Notes under the pieces: model-generated
Databases searched by the model: none
Seen by the model: only the letters and a program-made list of their open reading frames with translations
Told to the model about the DNA's origin: nothing
Translations under genes and position numbers: made by a program
In this document: positions 49,638 to 62,059 of the stretch, in pieces
How positions within the stretch are numbered: the stretch's first letter is position 1
How the letters are laid out: the number at the start of each line of letters is the position of its first letter
NCBI RefSeq assembly: GCF_016859285.1
Contig: NC_053412.1
Span: 6,509,789 to 6,573,788, forward strand
DNA from: Xiphias gladius
Taxonomy: Eukaryota; Chordata; Actinopteri; Istiophoriformes; Xiphiidae
Direction: 5' to 3'
Length of the DNA stretch: 64,000 nt

Positions 49638-50137
49638 NNNNNNNNNNNNNNNNNNNNNNNNNNNNNNNNNNNNNNNNNNNNNNNNNNNNNNNNNNNNNNN
49701 NNNNNNNNNNNNNNNNNNNNNNNNNNNNNNNNNNNNNNNNNNNNNNNNNNNNNNNNNNNNNNNNNNNNNNNNNNNNNNNNNNNNNNNNNNNNNNNNNNNN
49801 NNNNNNNNNNNNNNNNNNNNNNNNNNNNNNNNNNNNNNNNNNNNNNNNNNNNNNNNNNNNNNNNNNNNNNNNNNNNNNNNNNNNNNNNNNNNNNNNNNNN
49901 NNNNNNNNNNNNNNNNNNNNNNNNNNNNNNNNNNNNNNNNNNNNNNNNNNNNNNNNNNNNNNNNNNNNNNNNNNNNNNNNNNNNNNNNNNNNNNNNNNNN
50001 NNNNNNNNNNNNNNNNNNNNNNNNNNNNNNNNNNNNNNNNNNNNNNNNNNNNNNNNNNNNNNNNNNNNNNNNNNNNNNNNNNNNNNNNNNNNNNNNNNNN
50101 NNNNNNNNNNNNNNNNNNNNNNNNNNNNNNNNNNNNN
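49638..50137. other. Assembly gap of exactly 500 N
   Basis: A round 500 bases of N, so probably a placeholder of unknown true size. It interrupts the 5S rRNA cluster, and further 5S units may be missing here. Confidence 0.98.
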
Positions 50138-50176
50138 GCAGCAGCGCCCCCTGCTGGTGGTAAAATGAGAAGTGCA

Positions 50177-50297
50177 AAAGCTTACAGCACCTGGTATTCC
50201 CAGGCGGTCTCCCATCCAAGTACTGACCAGGCCCGACCCTGCTTGGCTTCCGAGATCGGACGAGATCGGGCGTGTTCAGGGTGGTATGGCCGTAAGC
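50177..50297 (-). rRNA. 5S ribosomal RNA gene, copy 2
   Basis: 121 nt on minus, identical by eye to copy 3 over the gene. Its upstream flank (50298 onward on plus) differs from that of copies 1 and 3: it has CTATTTATACG at 50320-50330 instead of the TATAAAAAG box. It is head-to-head with copy 3, 325 bp apart. Confidence 0.94.
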
Positions 50298-50622
50298 GAC
50301 GGTAACACTCACATCTACTCTATTTATACGAGTCCATCATCACCATCGTCATCGTCTTTTCACATTTATGTCCAAAGAAACATGAGCGGATTTTTTACGA
50401 CAAAGACTCTAGTACGATCCTGGAATGTAACTGACTACATTTACTCAAGCACTATATTTAGATAATGATTTTGATAATTAGGATAACATAGAGTATGGTC
50501 CAGATGACGGGGCGACCACCGTCTGTTATAAAGGCTCACGATCTACAGTCACTACACGTGGAGGTAGAGGAGCACATGGCGTCACATGGACTATAAAAAG
50601 CCAGTTTGTCTGTGATGCTGTC

Positions 50623-50743
50623 GCTTACGGCCATACCACCCTGAACACGCCCGATCTCGTCCGATCTCGGAAGCCAAGCAGGGTCGGGCCTGGTCAGTAC
50701 TTGGATGGGAGACCGCCTGGGAATACCAGGTGCTGTAAGCTTT
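50623..50743 (+). rRNA. 5S ribosomal RNA gene, copy 3
   Basis: 121 nt on plus, with the TATA-like CTATAAAAAG at 50591-50600 about 25 bp upstream and a TTTT terminator directly after the gene (50741-50744). About 160 bp of 5' flank are nearly the reverse complement of the flank of copy 1. Confidence 0.95.
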
Positions 50744-51121
50744 TGCACTTCTCATTTTACCACCAGCAGGGGGGGCTGTTGCTCCATAGGAGACAGAGAT
50801 TTCAAGCGTTGTATCATGTAGAGAGAATCAATTATTACCAATGAAGAATTAAGATTTTGGACCTAAAGCTGTTTCATGATTTACAAGGACATTTTAATAT
50901 TCAGATTAAATACAATGCTGCATCCCTGTAAAGAAGATAATTGTATAAAAGTGTTTTTTATTTAATTGGTCATTTTATTTATGTTTTGACAATTTAAGAC
51001 TTAAATAAAATTAAATGCCATTGCTGGGGCAGTAATCGGTAAGGTTTTTTCATACAGCCCCGTAGTCACGAAAATCAATTCTAAATGACCTACAATGTTG
51101 TGAAAGAAAAGAGTAAAATAG

Positions 51122-51127
51122 TTTATT
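51122..51127 (-). terminator. Probable poly(A) signal of etv5
   Basis: AATAAA on minus, about 1.25 kb downstream of the etv5 stop codon. It implies a long AT-rich 3' UTR at 51105-52377, consistent with the absence of any other gene there. Confidence 0.5.
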
Positions 51128-52377
51128 GTATCAGTAAAGATCAACATAAGGCACACAAACAGTATCTGAGGGTAGACATCACACCAGTGTCAGTATCTTT
51201 CTCCAGCTTTCATCATACACCACATCCCCCATTCATACCAAACATGTGATCATACATCACAATACACCATTGCATCCAGTTTCCATCTGCAAGAGTCAAA
51301 GGGTACAAGTCTTTCCAGCTTGGAGAGGCTGAAATTGATTCAACACATTAGCAGGCTAAACTCTGCAGCTCATAGTACAACGTCAAGCAAACTGAGCCTT
51401 TAGCAAAAATATATTCATATATAATTATACACCTTTTCTACACATTGAAGCAAATCAACTATACAAAATGCAGAAAACTACCGTCTCGGTACAATAACTG
51501 GTGAGCTGTTTGAGAGAAAGTCCATGCTTGATGTTAGCATCAGAGTGGCAGTATTACGGAATCGAAAATAGTAGCAGTACCTTTGTCATAAAACAGTTAT
51601 AGGAAAAACTTACAAGTCCATATAATGCCAAAAATATTAGCTTTGGAAACAAGAAAACGTACGCAGAAGACATTTCAATATACATGTTTATAGGAGGACT
51701 AAAAACGTGTGTCCCTTTCAAGCAGTATAAGGTTCACCCAAAAATGATGATGGGTCAGTCAGTAAAGGAGTGCCATGGCTTCTGGACACTTTTTGGTTGA
51801 AATAGAGATCCCAGAGTTCAGGTATGCGAGGACTACAGTGACGGCCATGCTACAAAATTGCCACTAGTTTAAAGAAAAAAAAAAAAAAGTAGATTTCGGG
51901 AATGAAATTTGAATATTTTGAGAGAACAGTCGTAATATCAACCTCATAAAATTATGACTTCATCTTGAAGCATTACCTTTTTCCTGACATGTCATATTAT
52001 CACTTTCTCTCAAAATATTACAATTTTATTTTTGAAAACTCAAATTTTTTTTTGCTAGCAGTGGCCCTCAACCCGTCATAACAAATGAAACCAAATCAGA
52101 ACTACTGCAGATTTGTACACAGATTTTCATTTTTGCCGCGGAGGTGAGTTCAAATTAACGGCCCCCGGAGATTCTCTGATCTCTCAATTTGCAAACAAAA
52201 CTTTCGGCAAAATAGGCATTTACTTTCGATAAAAAAAATGGTCTGACAAGTTCATCTTTTCAGTGACATACATAATGTATGTGTGCATTTTGAAAATCTC
52301 AAACACTGCTCAGTAATTTCAGGGCTTCTCCTGTTTTAAAATACCTCACGTTCCCTCCAGCTTCCAGGCTTTAGAGT

Positions 52378-53016
52378 CTAGTACGGATAGCTGTCAGGGA
52401 AAGCCAGTCCCTGGGTGCATTGCTCCCCTCCGTCAGCCAGGTAGGGACCCTCCTCCTCGTAGCTGGGGAGGGGGAGGCCGTCCTCCTCGCTGGGAGGCGG
52501 GATGGCGTCCGGGTCGGCCTTCAGGCTCGGCCTCTTGTTGTCCGGGAAAGCCATGGTGAAAAGCGCCTCTGAGTTACATACAAACTTGTAGACGTACCTT
52601 TCCCCAGCTACCTGCAAGGGGGGACCAATCAGAGGAGAGAGAAATGAACAACATTCACTTTAGTGATTTTGTTTTAGGCGTTTTGAATTACGATTGTTTA
52701 ATCACCGAAGGAGTTTTCAAACACTGTTATTCACCTTACTACTATCAGAGTTTTGCACAGTTTTGCAATACATACAGCTACATGGGTAAATTTAATAATA
52801 TAACGCTGAGAGGACATCTTATGTCATAAATAGGATTTTGCTCAGTTCTGTGTGTAACACTACTTAATGCGCGATGTACTGTAAAATGCAGCAGATGTTA
52901 ATACGAACTGAGTCCTTTTTGTAGTTCTACTGGGGTTGATGGAGTATCCTCAGCACCAGTGTACACAGTGTTAAGTTTCACTGCCCGCTAACTGGTTTCT
53001 GGCAACACCTCCATAA

Positions 53017-53070
<54 letters not shown>

Positions 53071-55622
53071 CATTCCCAAAGTATAAAAAACAAAAAAAGG
53101 TGAGATAAACTCCAATTAATACTTCATTATAAATGTGTAGACATATGTAAGAGTGAGTGAGGAGAAAAGCGAAACGTGTCCTGCCTTTACCTTCTGCATG
53201 ATGCCCTTCTCGTAGTAGTACCTCAGTGAGCGGCTCAGCTTGTCGTAGTTCATGGCCGGCCGATTCTTCTGAATGCCCCAGAGCCGAGCCACCTGGACAC
53301 AACACGGGACAGGAAAGCCTCCATTAAACATGCAACTGGACTTGATTAGGAAAAAAAAAAAAAAAAAAAAAGTTTTTTAATCAAAAATTACATATTGGCC
53401 TGACAGTAATTTGCAGGTCTGATACGACACTAAACAGTCCACAGAGCCTGCAGCTGCAACAGAAGAATGAAGTCCAACAGTTTATAATTACTCGAAATTT
53501 GGATTGCATGATCATTTGATATCTCCCCGCTCGCCGAAAAAAAGACTTTTTTTCATTTACTGAGGTACAACCAAGGTTTAATCCAGCTTAAAACTCTTGC
53601 CACACTATTCTAACAGTTTTTAGTCACAGAAAGGAAAGTTCAGGAAGTCCCACATTAGCTCTGGCCGGTGACTGACCTCCTCAGGATCGATCAGTTTAAA
53701 CTCCATGTTGCGTCCCGTCCACACAATCAGGTGTCCGTTAGCTGGGTTGTCGAGCAGTGTGAGCAGAAACTGCCAGAGCTGCAGGGAGCCGCGGCGCTGG
53801 TACGGCAAACCCTCCTGCTTCACTTTACCTGCTCACAGAGTCGGAAAGGACACAACGAGGACATCTCTCACGATTTCTGGTCACAAAAATAGTCGTATTT
53901 AAATCTGTTCCTCCTACACTATCAGCATGCATAATTTAAAAATACTAACATATCCTTTAAAGATCTAATTCTAGTTTTCAAGTCCACACTGGGGCGCGGT
54001 CTTGCTTGAGTCTTACCCTCCAATCTTTCTGGCACAACGCAAGTGTCGTCATAGTAGAAACGTGGCTCTCTGTCGTGACCAAACCCTGTTGGGCGATAAA
54101 ATATAATATCAGAAAAATTTAAAACATTTTTTTGTGCCGAGAATCTCTGCAGGCTCAGACAGCGCGACTGCAACAGTAAAAAGGGGATTCAAAGCTAACA
54201 CAACTCACGCAAACTCACCAATACTGTTATTCTGGTACAAGACCGAAGACTTCCCAAATGATGACGACTGGCAGGTTTGAACCTCTGGAAGACACAAGTC
54301 AAATCACAGGCCTTCATGAGCAAATCGCTGATCACTAAAATGACATGCCATTCAATCGTTTGTCCCCCAAAGCTAATTTTTCACAAGGTTAAGACCAGTC
54401 CCAGTGAGTAAACATTAAAGGCTGATTGGTTAAACCTTTTACTGTCATATTTATCTTCTATCATGCGATTTAACAGCATCCACACCTGAGACTTCTCGGA
54501 CGAGGCGTCAGTGGTCCTGAATTTTAGATTGCCCCCGCACATCTGCAAAGACGCCTAGTGTGGCCCTAGCAGACACGGGCAAAACCGACGCCGAGCGCAC
54601 CCTTTCGCCCGCGCGGATGCGGAGGGTAATCATTTGAGCCTACGGGTGTGGCGCGGAGCGTGTCCTCACCCACAGTAAACATCCACTCAAATGCCGCGAA
54701 ATGTAGCATTTGTAGAGAGATGCAGCAGACAACACACACACACCTGAGTCGAAGCCGAAGTCTCTTGGCTCTTGTTTAATCGTGACATGGTTAAAGGTGG
54801 TCGGGGGCTGGGCCAGACCTGGACCGGGCGGCCCCGGCTCTGGGTATCGTGTGTCCACCAGCTCCTGTTTGAAACCTCGGGGGCCGTGGGGAACCAGGGG
54901 CTCTGAGAGGTGGCGCTGGTACAGTGGGCGCCCGTCACGGCTCGGGGGGAGGTATGGTGCGTTGGTCGTCTTCTCTGGAGGGAGGAAGGACAGGCAGGGC
55001 TCGGACAGCTGCCGCTGGAACCTGAAACACGGAGAAGCAGCAGCAGAGGTTTGAGGGTTTCAAGTGAATTTGTTTCTAGCTTACATTATATAAAAGTAAT
55101 AATCAGAGCTCACCTTTGTTCCCTGCTGAAAGATGCACCGGGACAGCTGATGGGGGGACGCGGCAGGGCAAACTGCTGGTTTCGGTTGGTAGGTGGGAGG
55201 CTGTGGTGGTGGGAGGGGCTCAGGGCAGGAACGTGGCTCGGAGGGCAGCTCCCGGTCAGCTGGGGGCTTGATGGCTGTAGCTGCCTCTGCAAGGGTGGAT
55301 GTCCAGTCGGATGGGAGGAGCCACACTGCGCTGCAGGTGTGGAGGCTGGAGTCAGAGCTGGCTTGTTGTCACAGGCCCTGAAGAGAGGAGAGAGGACAGA
55401 AGGGAGCTGGGCCTTCGGTACTGCACCCAAAGCTTTTGTTCTGACCCGCTGATGTCGGTGTTATCATATCATGCACTAGTGTCCGAAACCTTCATTTGGT
55501 ACCTGTAACTATAAAGGCACATGTCAGCTTGAGGCGTTCTGCAGGGAGACAGGTCTTTGGACGGACTGGGCTCTCGTTTCACTTTGGTGACAGGCGGTCC
55601 ATGAAACATCACTGCAAACGCG

Positions 55623-55660
<38 letters not shown>

Positions 55661-58030
55661 ATAATCATTTTGTTCAGAAAGGTGACATGGGTGACCTGAT
55701 GCTGAGACACCTGCCATCACTGCAACACAGTAGAACTGACACGTTGTACTGTCAACAAAAATACCACAAACAAGAACTGAACAGCTGAAAAAAGCCTTAC
55801 AAAAAAAATGAATGCCCAACATAAATGGAAAAAAAAAAAAAAAAAAAGAAACAACCAGCTTCTGATAGTTTCTTCGTAAGAAACATTTTTAGCTACCAAG
55901 CCATATCTACCTTGTCTTTCAGCGATGTGATGATAAGACAAGGGTTAAACAATGAGTTACCCCTCGCTGCAGCCTTTGGTGTCTAGTGTTTGAGGAGAAG
56001 AAAGAGAGCCTCCTATCTGATCTCAGCCTTCCTGGAATCCGCAGTGACGACACCGCGCCGCTAATGTTTCCATTCACAGCACAACCGCTGTCAGGTTTGC
56101 TGTCTGAGCTGGGAGTCATTCCGTCGAGGCGGCTATCAAACAGCAATAAATAGGGGCAAGTACGTGTTTGGCAGCAGCCCTGAAGGCGCCACTTCCTCAC
56201 CTCCTGCCTTATCTGTGACATCATGGTTTTTAAGGTACAGGTAGAGTTGCCTGAAGTCATTTTATAGCCCCCCCCCCCCCCCATTTCCTGTGCCACGTGA
56301 CTACTATCATTTACTTGGCAGAGATCCACTGCGGCCGTGTCCGAGGGCCATATACTGTGTTGCCAGTCAACGTGAACGCTGTACAGTGGCCTCGTATCAT
56401 ACTCAGTCGCGCTCAGGCTGTCCAGCTGGGTTTATCTGTCGACCTCTAGAAGAGCGGCAATGAGGGGACCGCGTGAAGACTTGCTGTGCTGGAAAGTAGC
56501 TAAGCACATTTACTGAAGCACTGTACTGCTATATTTTATACTTCTACACTATAATTTCAGCAGGACACAACAAATAAGATAGTAAAATAGGCTCAGTAAT
56601 TTCCGAAAACAGCTCGGCACTGTAGTTTTTTAGCAAATGTCAGTCATAAAGGAGGAGAAGGCACATTTGTTGGGGACTATTTTCAACTGCGCGTAAATAC
56701 ACAAATTCTTTTTCCAATGAGCATTTACGGCAGCACGATAGTGTGTGTGGGACTGACTCTAAATTAACTACAGTGCCCATGTTCACTGTAATGAAGGAAG
56801 ATGTCAGCCAAGTGTTTTTAGTAGGTTTTGGTCAGTCTTTTCATGGGCAGACGAGTCAGACTCTGACCGGGGTTGGCATCAGTGCTCCACTGCTCAGCGC
56901 CGACGTCATTAGGAGACAGCGGCATAAATAAGGAATGTGTGTTGTTCTGCAAAATGGGAGCGCCATCTATGAATATTAGAGGAGAGGCAGCTACTTACAG
57001 TTATTGGACTGGAAATCTGGGACAAACTGCTCGTCATCGGGGACCTGGGCTGTCAAGGCGGAAAGACACGAAATTAGAAAGGACTCTTCTCAGTACATTC
57101 CTGTTCCATATCGTGAGTTAGTGCCCCAGATTTCTCTTCTTCGGGTTGTTATGTCCTACATCTCCCAGAATACCCTTCGGTCATATATGATATGGTAAAT
57201 GCAGCTAACTAGCCGACACGTTCGTGCTGGCTCTTTAATGGTGACAGTTTTTGACGACAGCCAGCATCTGTTCTCACCTTCTGCAATCCAGATTTCTTGA
57301 AGCTGGCTCAGGTCTTGAAAAAGCTCTGTAAGAGAGTAAAACGGGTCAAATATAATGTATTACTTTCAAGGTTGAAATACTGTGATCATTATTGTTACCT
57401 CACCTTACAAATCACGTTAGTCTGACCTCTACTGAACACAGATTATTACTTATTCTCTGTGTTTGACCAATTGCAATCATAATAAAGACAGAAATTGTTC
57501 GTCTGTGGCCAAACTCCATCCGGTGAGGAAGACCGCGAGATGTGACTGAAAGCCCCGGAACAGGCTGGACCTAGAGTCAATATCACCGTCGAACTGCCGA
57601 AATTCCTATTTAGCAAAATTTCTGAATTAGACGACGGCTTTTCCCCACCAGAGTCTGGTCTACCAAACTGGATTTTTCACCAGATTCACAAGCTTTCTAC
57701 TACTTCTTTCAACCGGAACAAAGTAAACACACTTTTATATTAAAAGACATGATGCCCCAATGAGCCCACCCTCTGTGTCCTGGGCCAGCTCCGTGTCCAC
57801 GAACTTCCTTTTCCTGTCGCTGAGACATTTCTCTGCTTCTTCTGGGTGATATGTCTAGAAGTTTAACGACAAAACCTTTTGGTGAACACGAATTGTAAAC
57901 ATAAAATGCAATTGACCCTCAGTTGCTTTCTGCAGGAGGGGGGGATACATGATTGAGATTTCATTCACTGTTTCAAACTCACACTCTCTGGGACCACGAA
58001 AGGGACCTGTTGGTCATAAAAGCCGTCCAT
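52378..58030 (-). CDS. etv5: ETS transcription factor ETV5 (PEA3 subfamily)
   Basis: Twelve coding exons on minus: 58030-57985, 57841-57770, 57325-57278, 57049-56999, 55611-55503, 55377-55114, 55021-54744, 54284-54219, 54085-54017, 53828-53677, 53292-53191, 52611-52378; 1491 nt, 496 aa (human ETV5 510). The start [11 protein letters not shown] is the ETV5 N-terminus and separates it from ETV1 and ETV4. Next come DRKRKF, the acidic transactivation helix ([28 protein letters not shown]), a sumoylation-type VKRE, a Pro-rich middle, [22 protein letters not shown], and [19 protein letters not shown]. The ETS domain runs from about residue 335 ([17 protein letters not shown] to [14 protein letters not shown]) and includes the DNA-recognition helix [14 protein letters not shown]. 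It binds GGAA sites in the nucleus and acts downstream of FGF/ERK signalling. The acidic C-tail ends PDSYPY. Which teleost paralogue (a or b) is not decidable here. Confidence 0.96.
53016..53070. repeat. (ATT)n microsatellite
   Basis: About 55 bases of ATT repeat in the last etv5 intron. Confidence 0.95.
56268..56282. repeat. Poly-C run
   Basis: About 15 consecutive C in the large etv5 intron between exons 4 and 5 (55612-56998), which otherwise shows no gene. Confidence 0.85.
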
Positions 58031-59128
58031 GTTGCGGGAGTCTTCACTCTGGAATAAAAAGGGACGGGAGGACAGATTAGGGAAACCGGAGTTCGCGGAG
58101 AGAGATTTTGAAGCACTGGAGCTGCTCTGGAGGGTTTGTGGTGGGATCATTTTCTCTCCCAGACTCGATCAGCCCAAAAGGGACCAAGTCAACCCGGTAT
58201 CTTCCGCCAATACTACCACCATCCACATGACCACCCGCTCTTTCGTATGTCTCGGTGGACTTGTGTGTGTGTGTGTGTGGGTGAGTGTGTGGGGGGGCGG
58301 CGACCCCCGCCCCCCCCGGTGTCGTCAGTTGACAGCATTATGCAACCTCCCGTAACCTTCGGTCTGACTTGAGGTTCGAGCTGCAGGAGGAACCGGTCAT
58401 TGAAACGGAAAAGCAGCCGCGCAGACGTCCCGGGACGTCTCTTCCTCCTGCCCGGCTGCACTGGGCTGATCCCAGCGCGGACGCCAGAGATGCCGGCAGG
58501 CATCGAGACACGGACGGCGCGGGAGGGGTATCGATCTTATCGTCTAAATCTCAGCAAGAATGCAAAATCGTCGTATTTCCCCAAATCTCGGAACTACTCC
58601 CTGAATCATGCGAGTTGGAAGCCATTACTGGCAAAGTCGGGCAAAACGTTACGTTGCCCGAGCGGCCTCCCGAACGTGCCAGGACGCCCTTTAACCCATT
58701 TGTTTCAGATGATGTGCGCTTTATAGTAAATGTACATGAAAAGCATATTGCAAAGCAAAGCAAAGTTGGGTTATTTGTTGTGCTTTTACTGCTTTTCAGA
58801 CATCCACCGTTATGAGATATTTGCTCGAGATGGGCAAGAATAAAAATACATACAACTTCACACGCCTTCTATTGTTGTCGATGACGGTGAAACTTTGGGG
58901 AACACTGGCACAAAGTTTCTGGTCCAGCGATATTTTAAATTTTCCAACTGTGGTTGTGACTTTGTTAGACAATTGATTTAAAAAAAAAAAAACGCCCTGC
59001 AGGGACTCACCTATTAAAGACCCTTTGAAAAACACATTTTATAAAAGTTTATCCAGTTGAGTTTGGTGAAGCCCGAGGGTTAAAAGTACATTATGAGCAA
59101 ACTCTCTCATAAGATGAAAGTCTCATAC

Positions 59129-59320
59129 CTTCACCTCGTAATCATGAGATAGTTCTGCGGCGCATGGGCAGTTATAAACCACGAGAAAACGTCTCCTTTT
59201 TTTTTTGTCCTTTGGTGAATTCAGTGGGCTTCCGCAGGTAAACAACACCTTTTGCCGCAACTGCTCTGGCTGAGGAAATCGACTGAGCGAAAAGTTTGTG
59301 TTTGAAGCGAGGTTCACTGG
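59129..59320 (-). other. etv5: Candidate untranslated exon 2 of etv5
   Basis: On minus an acceptor (CGTTACAG) precedes 59320 and a donor (GTGAAG|GTATGAG) follows 59129. The exon carrying the etv5 ATG has its own acceptor (TTTATTCCAG) at about 58049, so at least one upstream non-coding exon is required. The choice of this one is inferred from splice signals only. Confidence 0.4.
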
Positions 59321-59811
59321 CTGTAACGACACGAACACAAAAGGTAAAACAAATGAGTGCCGTTCGCGGCGTCCTCAACCCGGTTACGTTAATGCTATAA
59401 ACAAAACCTTAAAGTGAAAGATTTGTGAATGGAGTTTGGCGTGACGCACGGTCGAGAACAGCGCGTACCGTGGGACTTCCTTGTTTTTCTCAATGAAGTG
59501 AAACTTGATCCTAGCGGGAGGAGGGAGGAGGGGGGGGGGATTTGCCACAGTGAAGAGAGAAAAATTCACGATGCTAAGGGGCCTTAAAAGAAGGCTGCTG
59601 CACACGGGAAACGCCGCTCTGCAAAGCGGACAAATGCAGGGAAATGGACGCGATGTTGCCTTTGATTTTTAGAAAATGGCGTTCGCATATCTGCTCCCCT
59701 GACCGCCAGCGGAAAAACCGCGGCGATGCCCCTGTCGAACAAAGCACAACAAGCCCCACGCACGTATGCCAGGCTTTTACTGGAGCGACAGAATGACAAT
59801 GCAGGACTCAC

Positions 59812-60060
59812 CTGACCAGTGAAGTTTCTTGGCAGCGTGAAATAAACTCGACGCCGATTTCCTCCCCTACATCCCCTGCAGCTCTTCCAATGAAAACTAG
59901 CCAGTGGATTTTTCTCAATGAAGCGTCGCTGACCGCTGGATCTAAGCCGAGCGCCGTGCTGCCCTCCCATTGGCCAGAACGCAAAGTCAGTCAAGGGGCG
60001 AGCCAATCGTCTCCAAGACTGCGTTGACGCCCGTCCCCTGTGTTTTTTTATGAATGGCTG
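59812..60060 (-). promoter_or_regulatory. etv5: Candidate etv5 exon 1 and CpG-rich promoter
   Basis: A strong donor CAG|GTGAGT at 59812/59811 on minus. Sequence above it is CpG-rich with two CCAAT boxes: one read on minus as GGCCAATGGG near 59970, the other on plus as GAGCCAATCG near 60000. This suits the promoter of a regulated transcription factor gene. The start site is unknown. Confidence 0.45.
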
Positions 60061-60611
60061 CGCTTCATTCATGGATTCGCGACTCTCTTAAAGGGCCAGA
60101 GCTGCCATGTCATTAAAAAAAAGTGAGGAAAGAGATGAATGAACAACAATATCCAAGTTAACTACATGAACTAATGCACAAATAAAATAATCGCAAAAGA
60201 AGCAATACATAATTGGAAAGGTTTAGCTAATTGGATAGAGTATGTAATAATTACTGAATTTTATGAGATTACATTAATTTGTGAGAGACTATACCGTTAA
60301 GATTTTAACTGAGACATGTGATAAAACAGGTTGTATACTTATTAACTTGATTATTATTTCATTGTTTGTTTTATGGCCATTACTCATAGGTCATATTTCA
60401 CCAAACATGTACTTGTAAAAAAGGATTTGGCATAATGACATATTAATGAACACTATAACATCAATAACTGACCATTAAGAGGACACTAGCAATGCAATAT
60501 TATTATTTTTTTGTCTTCTACATATAGACAATTATATTGTAAACCAATAATAAACGATAATGTTGAGCTATTATAATTAAAACAACTACATTATAAGTAG
60601 CACTACTACTG

Positions 60612-61757
60612 CCTTTTTTCACCTACTGCAAAAATCAGGCACATGCTGTCTCAAAAAGATGCAGAAAAAGCAGTGCATGCTTTTGTTACCTCTAGGCCGG
60701 ATTATTGTAATTCCTTATTATCAGGCTGCCCCAACAAGTCTCTAAAGACTCTAGGAACTAGGAAAAATGATCACATTTCTCCTCTGTTAACTTCTCTGTA
60801 CTGGCTCCCTGTAAAATCCAGAATAGGATTCAAAACCTACCCTCCTCACCTACAAAGCCCTTAATGGTCAGGCATATTTATATCTTAAAGAGCTCATAGT
60901 ATCCTATTACTCCTCTAGAACATTGTGCCCCCAGAACCCAGGCGTACTTGTGGTTCCCAGAGTCTCCAAAAGTAGAATGGGAGGCAGAGCCTTCAGTTAT
61001 AAGGCTCCTCTACTGTGGAATCATCTTTCTCCCTCTTTAAGAGGAGGCCTGAAAACCTTCCTTTTTGACTCAGCTTATGGTCAGGGCTGGCTCAGGCTTG
61101 CCTGAACCATCCCCTAGTTATGCTGCTCTAGGCCTAGGCTGCTGGTGGACTTCCCATGATGCACCGAGCTCCCGTCTCCTCCTCTCCCTCTCCCTCCATA
61201 CGTTCATGTTTCATCAATGCTTGTTACTAACTTGGCTCCTTCTCTCTCCCGTAGTCTTGTGCTCCCTCGTCTCTCTCCTCTCTCCTCCTGTCGCTTTCTG
61301 CCCCTGGTGCTGCAGAGTCTGGATCCGTGACCGCAAACCACCTACTGCCCCCATGATCCTGCTCAACACCCACCGCTTCCATTATTATATATTATATTAG
61401 TCTTATTATTATTATCGGTCATATAATTATTATTATTATAATTTTCATTGGTATTATGATTATTATTAATAGATTTATCATTATTATTATTATACATCTT
61501 TATGTGGAACCTGCACTGTGCTATGTTCTGTCCTACTTCCTGCCCCCCCCCTTCTCTCTCTCTCTCTCCCTCCCTCTTTCTCTCTCGCCCTCTCTTTTTC
61601 TCTTTCAACACAAGCCAAGCGCTCGCTCATGGGGGAATGCTGGGCCTCTGTAAATATAACTGTAAGGAGCACGGTCTAGACCTGCTCTATATGAATACTG
61701 CCCTGAGATAACTTCTCTTATGATTTGGCGATGTATAAATAAAACCGAGTTGACTTG
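60612..61757 (+). mobile_element. 5'-truncated L2-like LINE
   Basis: The left part encodes, with a damaged frame, the C-terminal portion of an L2-clade reverse transcriptase ORF: FVTSRPDYCNSLLSGCPNKS, ISPLLTSLYWLPVKSRI, VPRVSKSRMGGRAFSYKAPL, LWNHLSPSLRGGLKTFLFD. A non-coding 3' region with ATT-rich sequence (61380-61500) follows. The 3' end TTCTCTTATGATTTGGCGAT then GTATAAATAAAACCGAGTTG is typical of fish L2 elements. The copy lacks most of the ORF at its 5' side, carries frameshifts and is certainly dead. Confidence 0.85.
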
Positions 61758-61899
61758 CTAAACCAGTGGGTGCTCTGTACCTCGAGGCAGTTCCCATTAT
61801 GCCTGGGCTTGTGTTGTATGGTGTATGTAGCCTAAGTTGTACTTTTACTTATAAATTAAGGACAGTAAGATGAATTAAAACACACAGGGCGCAGCACCC

Positions 61900-62056
61900 G
61901 GGGATGAAGACTTAGAGCTTTTCTGGTCTTGTTCCTTTTGTGGGTCCTTCTGTGTTGTTTCACTTTCTGTATTTATGTACTGCTTCTATGTATTTTCCGC
62001 AACTATGACTAATGGAAATTGCTTCTTTGGATAATAAAGTTAAATTTGATTTGATT
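61900..62056 (+). repeat. Possible second retroelement tail
   Basis: Ends AATAAAGTTAAATTTGATTT plus one more GATTTG unit; short 3' repeats of this kind are common on LINE/SINE insertions. No coding part precedes it, so it could also be the 3' end of an unseen transcript. Confidence 0.3.
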
Positions 62057-62059
62057 TGA

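Noticed and set aside
49555-50312. Long frames running through the N gap
   Set aside because: They are artefacts of reading N as open sequence and of the 5S rRNA genes.
49346-50748. Protein-like frames of about 70 residues recurring three times
   Set aside because: They are translations of the 5S rRNA genes and their flanks, not proteins.
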